From assembly GCA_007125985.1 (NCBI GenBank), contig SLCE01000020.1:1-37137 (forward strand): a stretch of DNA of 37,137 bases. The letters are read 5' to 3'. Within the stretch, counting starts at the first letter, position 1; each line of letters opens with the position of its first letter. Source of the DNA: Ectothiorhodospiraceae bacterium (GTDB lineage Bacteria; Pseudomonadota; Gammaproteobacteria; Nitrococcales; Aquisalimonadaceae). Positions 34,574 through 37,137 of the stretch are shown here, piece by piece. The notes beneath the pieces were generated by a model. The model searched no databases, was not told where the DNA came from, and saw only the letters and a list, made by a program, of their open reading frames with translations. A program made the position numbers and the translations under genes.

Positions 34574-35047
34574 ATGCTGATTCTGGTGGAGCGTATGACC
34601 GCAGCGGCCGGGGACCTGACGGGCCGGCTATGCCTGCCCTTCGACCTGCGCCAGAAGAGCCGTTTCCGAGCCGCGCTGACCGATGGTCGGGCGGTTGGCG
34701 TGTTCCTGGAGCGGGGGCAGATCCTTCGCGACGGCGATGTGCTTCGGGCGGAGGATGGCTCTCTGGTTCAGGTGCAGTCGGCGGCCGAGACGGTCAGCAC
34801 CGTGCGAACCACGGATTCGAAGCAGCTGGCACGGGTGTGCTACCACCTGGGCAACCGGCATGTACCGCTGCAGATCGGGGACGGATTCGCCCGCTACCGG
34901 CATGATCATGTGCTCGATGCCATGGTGGCCGGCCTGGGTCTTCACGCCGAGTGTGAGCAGGAACCATTCGAGCCTGAAGCTGGGGCTTACGGCGGCGGGC
35001 ATTCCCACGGACACGATCATGTGCACAACCACCAGCCCGATGTCTGA
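34574..35047 (+). CDS. ureE: Urease accessory nickel metallochaperone UreE (operon 2)
   Basis: A 157-residue nickel chaperone of the classical type. The N-terminal domain has [21 protein letters not shown], the metal-binding domain [20 protein letters not shown] and [14 protein letters not shown], with the conserved interface histidine in GNRHVP. The C-terminal tail is rich in histidine ([18 protein letters not shown]), giving extra nickel storage. This contrasts with the tail-less UreE of operon 1. ATG at 34574 lies 10 bases after ureC; the stop lies 8 bases into ureF. Confidence 0.95.
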   Translation: MLILVERMTAAAGDLTGRLCLPFDLRQKSRFRAALTDGRAVGVFLERGQILRDGDVLRAEDGSLVQVQSAAETVSTVRTTDSKQLARVCYHLGNRHVPLQIGDGFARYRHDHVLDAMVAGLGLHAECEQEPFEPEAGAYGGGHSHGHDHVHNHQPDV

Positions 35048-35717
35048 TCCCGGGTTGGCGCGTCGGCGCCTGTGGCAGTTGATGAGCCCGACACTGCCAA
35101 CGGGTGCGTTCAGTTACTCCGGAGGCTTGGAAGCGGCGGTGGACGGCGGGCTGATCCGCTCGCTACCGGAGGCCGCGGACTGGATCGCAGGCCAGCTGAT
35201 ACATTGCCACGCCCGAGTGGATGTGCCCCTCCTGGCCCGCCTGCATGACGCCTGGATGAACCGGGATGCGGCGGCTGTCGAGCGATTCAGTACCTGGTTA
35301 CGGGCCTGCCGGGAAACCGCGGAACTGGTTGGGGAGGACCATCATCAGGGCCGCGCGCTGGCCACCCTGTTGGCGGATCTGGGCATGGAGGAGGCCGAAC
35401 CCTGGCGCCACGCGGAGTTGGCAAGCTGGGCCACACTCTTTGCGCTGGCCATGGCCCGTTGGCGGATTCCACTCCAGGAAGGGGTGGAATCCTATCTCTG
35501 GAGTTGGTGTGAAAATCAGGTGGCCGCCGCCGTGAAACTGGTGCCGCTGGGGCAGACCGACGGCCAGCGGCTCCTGCGTGATCTGGCGCCAACGTTGGGC
35601 GACGCCGCGGCACAAGGCTTGGCTGCCGGGCCAGAGGCAATCGGCGGCAGTGCGCCCGGCCTTGCCATTCTCAGCAGCCTGCACGAAACCCAGTATTCCC
35701 GTTTATTCAGAAGCTGA
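35040..35717 (+). CDS. ureF: Urease accessory protein UreF (operon 2)
   Basis: A 225-residue accessory protein. Motifs: [20 protein letters not shown] (the LL...SP..P.G.F.YS.GLE start), [40 protein letters not shown] with G......L.., and the C-terminal [16 protein letters not shown] ending. The start overlaps ureE by 8 bases, indicating coupling. It is the partner of the adjacent UreD and UreG in nickel insertion. A 43-base gap precedes ureG. Confidence 0.95.
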   Translation: MSDPGLARRRLWQLMSPTLPTGAFSYSGGLEAAVDGGLIRSLPEAADWIAGQLIHCHARVDVPLLARLHDAWMNRDAAAVERFSTWLRACRETAELVGEDHHQGRALATLLADLGMEEAEPWRHAELASWATLFALAMARWRIPLQEGVESYLWSWCENQVAAAVKLVPLGQTDGQRLLRDLAPTLGDAAAQGLAAGPEAIGGSAPGLAILSSLHETQYSRLFRS

Positions 35718-35760
35718 TTGGCAATAGGGCAGTGTTTCCATAGGTCTAGAGGAGCGCATC

Positions 35761-36405
35761 ATGAATCGGAACCAGTGCTTGCGGGTTGGCGTCGGGGGGC
35801 CGGTGGGTTCGGGCAAGACGGCCTTGCTGGAGGCCCTCTGTACCGCCATGCGGGGTCATTACAACATCGCCGTGGTCACCAACGACATCTACACGCGGGA
35901 AGATGCGGAGTTCCTCACCCGGCGCGGTGCGCTGGAGCCGGAGCGGATTGTCGGCGTTGAGACGGGCGGATGTCCCCACACCGCGATCCGGGAGGATGCC
36001 TCCATGAACCTGGCGGCGGTGGCGGATCTGAACCGGCGTTTCCCGGGGCTGGAGGTGGTCTTTGTGGAGAGCGGCGGTGACAACCTGTCCGCCACGTTCA
36101 GCCCCGAATTGTCCGATCTCACCATTTACGTCATTGATGTCTGCGCCGGCGATAAGATTCCGCGTAAGGGCGGACCTGGTATTACGCGGTCGGACCTGCT
36201 GGTGATCAACAAGATTGATCTGGCGGATGGGGTCGGCGCCTCGTTGGAGGTGATGGATCGTGATAGCCGGCGCATGCGCAACGGACGGCCCTTCGTGTTC
36301 ACCAACCTCAAGCGTGCCGAGGGGCTCGGCAGCGTCCGGGACTTCATCATCCGGGAAGGCATGCTCCGCCGCTTGGACGGGCCGGGTGCAGAGGCAACAG
36401 GTTGA
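35761..36405 (+). CDS. ureG: Urease accessory GTPase UreG (operon 2)
   Basis: A 214-residue GTPase. It has P-loop [15 protein letters not shown] from residue 11, the nickel-binding Cys-Pro-His in [48 protein letters not shown] and [10 protein letters not shown]. Unlike the copy in operon 1 it has almost no N-terminal extension and keeps the canonical [11 protein letters not shown]. It is the last gene of urease operon 2; no T-run terminator is visible before the next promoter-like motif. Confidence 0.96.
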   Translation: MNRNQCLRVGVGGPVGSGKTALLEALCTAMRGHYNIAVVTNDIYTREDAEFLTRRGALEPERIVGVETGGCPHTAIREDASMNLAAVADLNRRFPGLEVVFVESGGDNLSATFSPELSDLTIYVIDVCAGDKIPRKGGPGITRSDLLVINKIDLADGVGASLEVMDRDSRRMRNGRPFVFTNLKRAEGLGSVRDFIIREGMLRRLDGPGAEATG

Positions 36406-36461
36406 GACCTGACAGGGGGTTGGCGTTAGGCGGCTTGCTTTTCCGGCCGCGGGTTTCTCGC

Positions 36462-36467
36462 TATACT
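36462..36467 (+). promoter_or_regulatory. Possible -10 element for the cytochrome gene
   Basis: TATACT, 68 bases before the cytochrome start, in the only AT-richer spot of the 130-base gap; TTGCTT (36435-36440) is a -35 candidate but the spacer is 21 bases. Confidence 0.35.
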
Positions 36468-36534
36468 CGCCCCCTGCTGCTGAATGCGCCGCCGGCAAGT
36501 CGTGCCCGGGCGGCTTCCACGTGAGGGGGTTAGG

Positions 36535-37050
36535 GTGAGCGAGCAGGACGATACCGCATTCATGAAGACGTTCGGGATGGTGATGGTGGGCCTGGTGGTC
36601 CTCGGCGTCATCATCTTCGCACTGGCCATGTTCGTCGGAACCTTCAGTGGTGACGACCAGGCCCGGTCGGAATTCCAGCGCGAGCGCGCGGAACGCAATC
36701 TGCAGCCCATCGGGAGCGTGCGGCTTGACGGTGAGGCCATGCCGGTGTCGCTGGCGCGCGCCGACGAGCCTGATAACGGTGACGATGTGGTTCGCACCGG
36801 GTCCGATGTTTACGAATCCGTTTGCATGGCCTGCCACTCCCAGGGTGTGATGAACTCGCCGGTCACCGGCGACGAAGCCGTGTGGGCGGAGTTGCTGGAC
36901 GAGAAGGGCTTCGAGGAGCTGGTCTACAACTCCATCAACGGCATCCGCGGCATGCCTGCCCGTGGCGGTGACCGTAGCCTCAGTGATGAGGAAGTCGAGG
37001 ATGCCGTGCGCCACATGCTGGAAGAGGCCGGCTTGTCGGTCGACGACTGA
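36535..37050 (+). CDS. Membrane-anchored c-type cytochrome (cytochrome c5-like)
   Basis: A 171-residue protein with an N-terminal membrane anchor (about residues 13-36, GMVMVGLVVLGVIIFALAMF) and a periplasmic single-heme domain. The heme site is CMACHS, preceded by GSDVYESV, with MPARGGDRSLSDEEVEDAVR giving the methionine ligand (MPARGG) and the final helix, the cytochrome c5/class I pattern (MP..G....L.D.E...AV..M). It is a likely electron carrier to a terminal oxidase. The GTG at 36535 has gaggggg 7 bases upstream; an ATG at 36562 is the alternative and would cut part of the anchor's lead. It is not part of the urease operon. Confidence 0.88.
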   Translation: MSEQDDTAFMKTFGMVMVGLVVLGVIIFALAMFVGTFSGDDQARSEFQRERAERNLQPIGSVRLDGEAMPVSLARADEPDNGDDVVRTGSDVYESVCMACHSQGVMNSPVTGDEAVWAELLDEKGFEELVYNSINGIRGMPARGGDRSLSDEEVEDAVRHMLEEAGLSVDD

Positions 37051-37075
37051 CGCGTGACGGCCGCAAACGAGCATC

Positions 37076-37110
37076 AAGCGGGGCTGCCTCTGGGCAGCCC
37101 CGCTTGCGTT
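37076..37110 (+). terminator. Intrinsic terminator after the cytochrome gene
   Basis: AAGCGGGGCTGCC (37076-37088), loop TCTG, GGCAGCCCCGCTT (37093-37105): a perfect 13-bp stem 25 bases after the stop, followed by GCGTTT. The T-run is short but the stem is strong. Confidence 0.75.
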
Positions 37111-37137
37111 TGGGGTGTTGTTGCTTTGCACCATGAG

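Noticed and set aside
35746-37134. Open frame of 462 codons on the minus strand across ureG and the cytochrome gene
   Set aside because: It runs antisense through two well-identified genes and through the terminator at 37076; no recognisable domain.

Overview
The window reads as GC-rich chromosomal DNA from a gammaproteobacterium. The amidase AmiE looks very close to the Pseudomonas protein. One urease operon has the usual gammaproteobacterial layout, and many proteins carry acidic surfaces, which would suit a halophilic Ectothiorhodospiraceae/Halomonas-like host. That placement is an inference and was not tested by database search.

The theme is scavenging of organic nitrogen. At the left edge are the 3' part of a GltB-like FMN domain protein of the N-methylglutamate synthase type and folD; together they suggest that a methylamine (N-methylglutamate) pathway lies just upstream. 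A decayed region (1888-2790) with a TonB-receptor remnant leads into urease operon 1 (2791-7810, ureE-ureF-ureAB-ureC-ureG-ureD). This operon encodes a fused gamma-beta subunit, a UreC with a divergent loop near the active site and a UreE without a His tail. A small membrane protein gene follows.

The middle (8195-21183) is an accessory stretch of mostly single genes: SRPBCC protein, ABM monooxygenase, outer-membrane barrel, secreted cupin, methyltransferase, lipoprotein, NmrA-like reductase, TPR-LuxR regulator, SRAP protein, class II aldolase, membrane protein and acyl-CoA dehydrogenase. Between them lie gene scars: tetR joined to a membrane-protein tail, ycaC joined to pirin, and a shortened uppP.

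The right part (21441-37050) is again nitrogen-related. It holds a urea/amide ABC transporter (urtABCDE), an antisense tRNA-Arg(CCG), aliphatic amidase amiE with its ATPase partner amiB, an amidase-signature amidase, and urease operon 2 (hupE/ureJ-ureD-ureA-ureB-ureC-ureE-ureF-ureG). A membrane-anchored cytochrome c closes the window.

Sequence motifs fit sigma-54 (-24/-12) promoters in front of both urease operons and the urt operon, each with NtrC-like dyads upstream. This implies that one nitrogen-limitation regulon controls uptake of urea or amides, hydrolysis of amides to ammonia, and urea hydrolysis by two different ureases.
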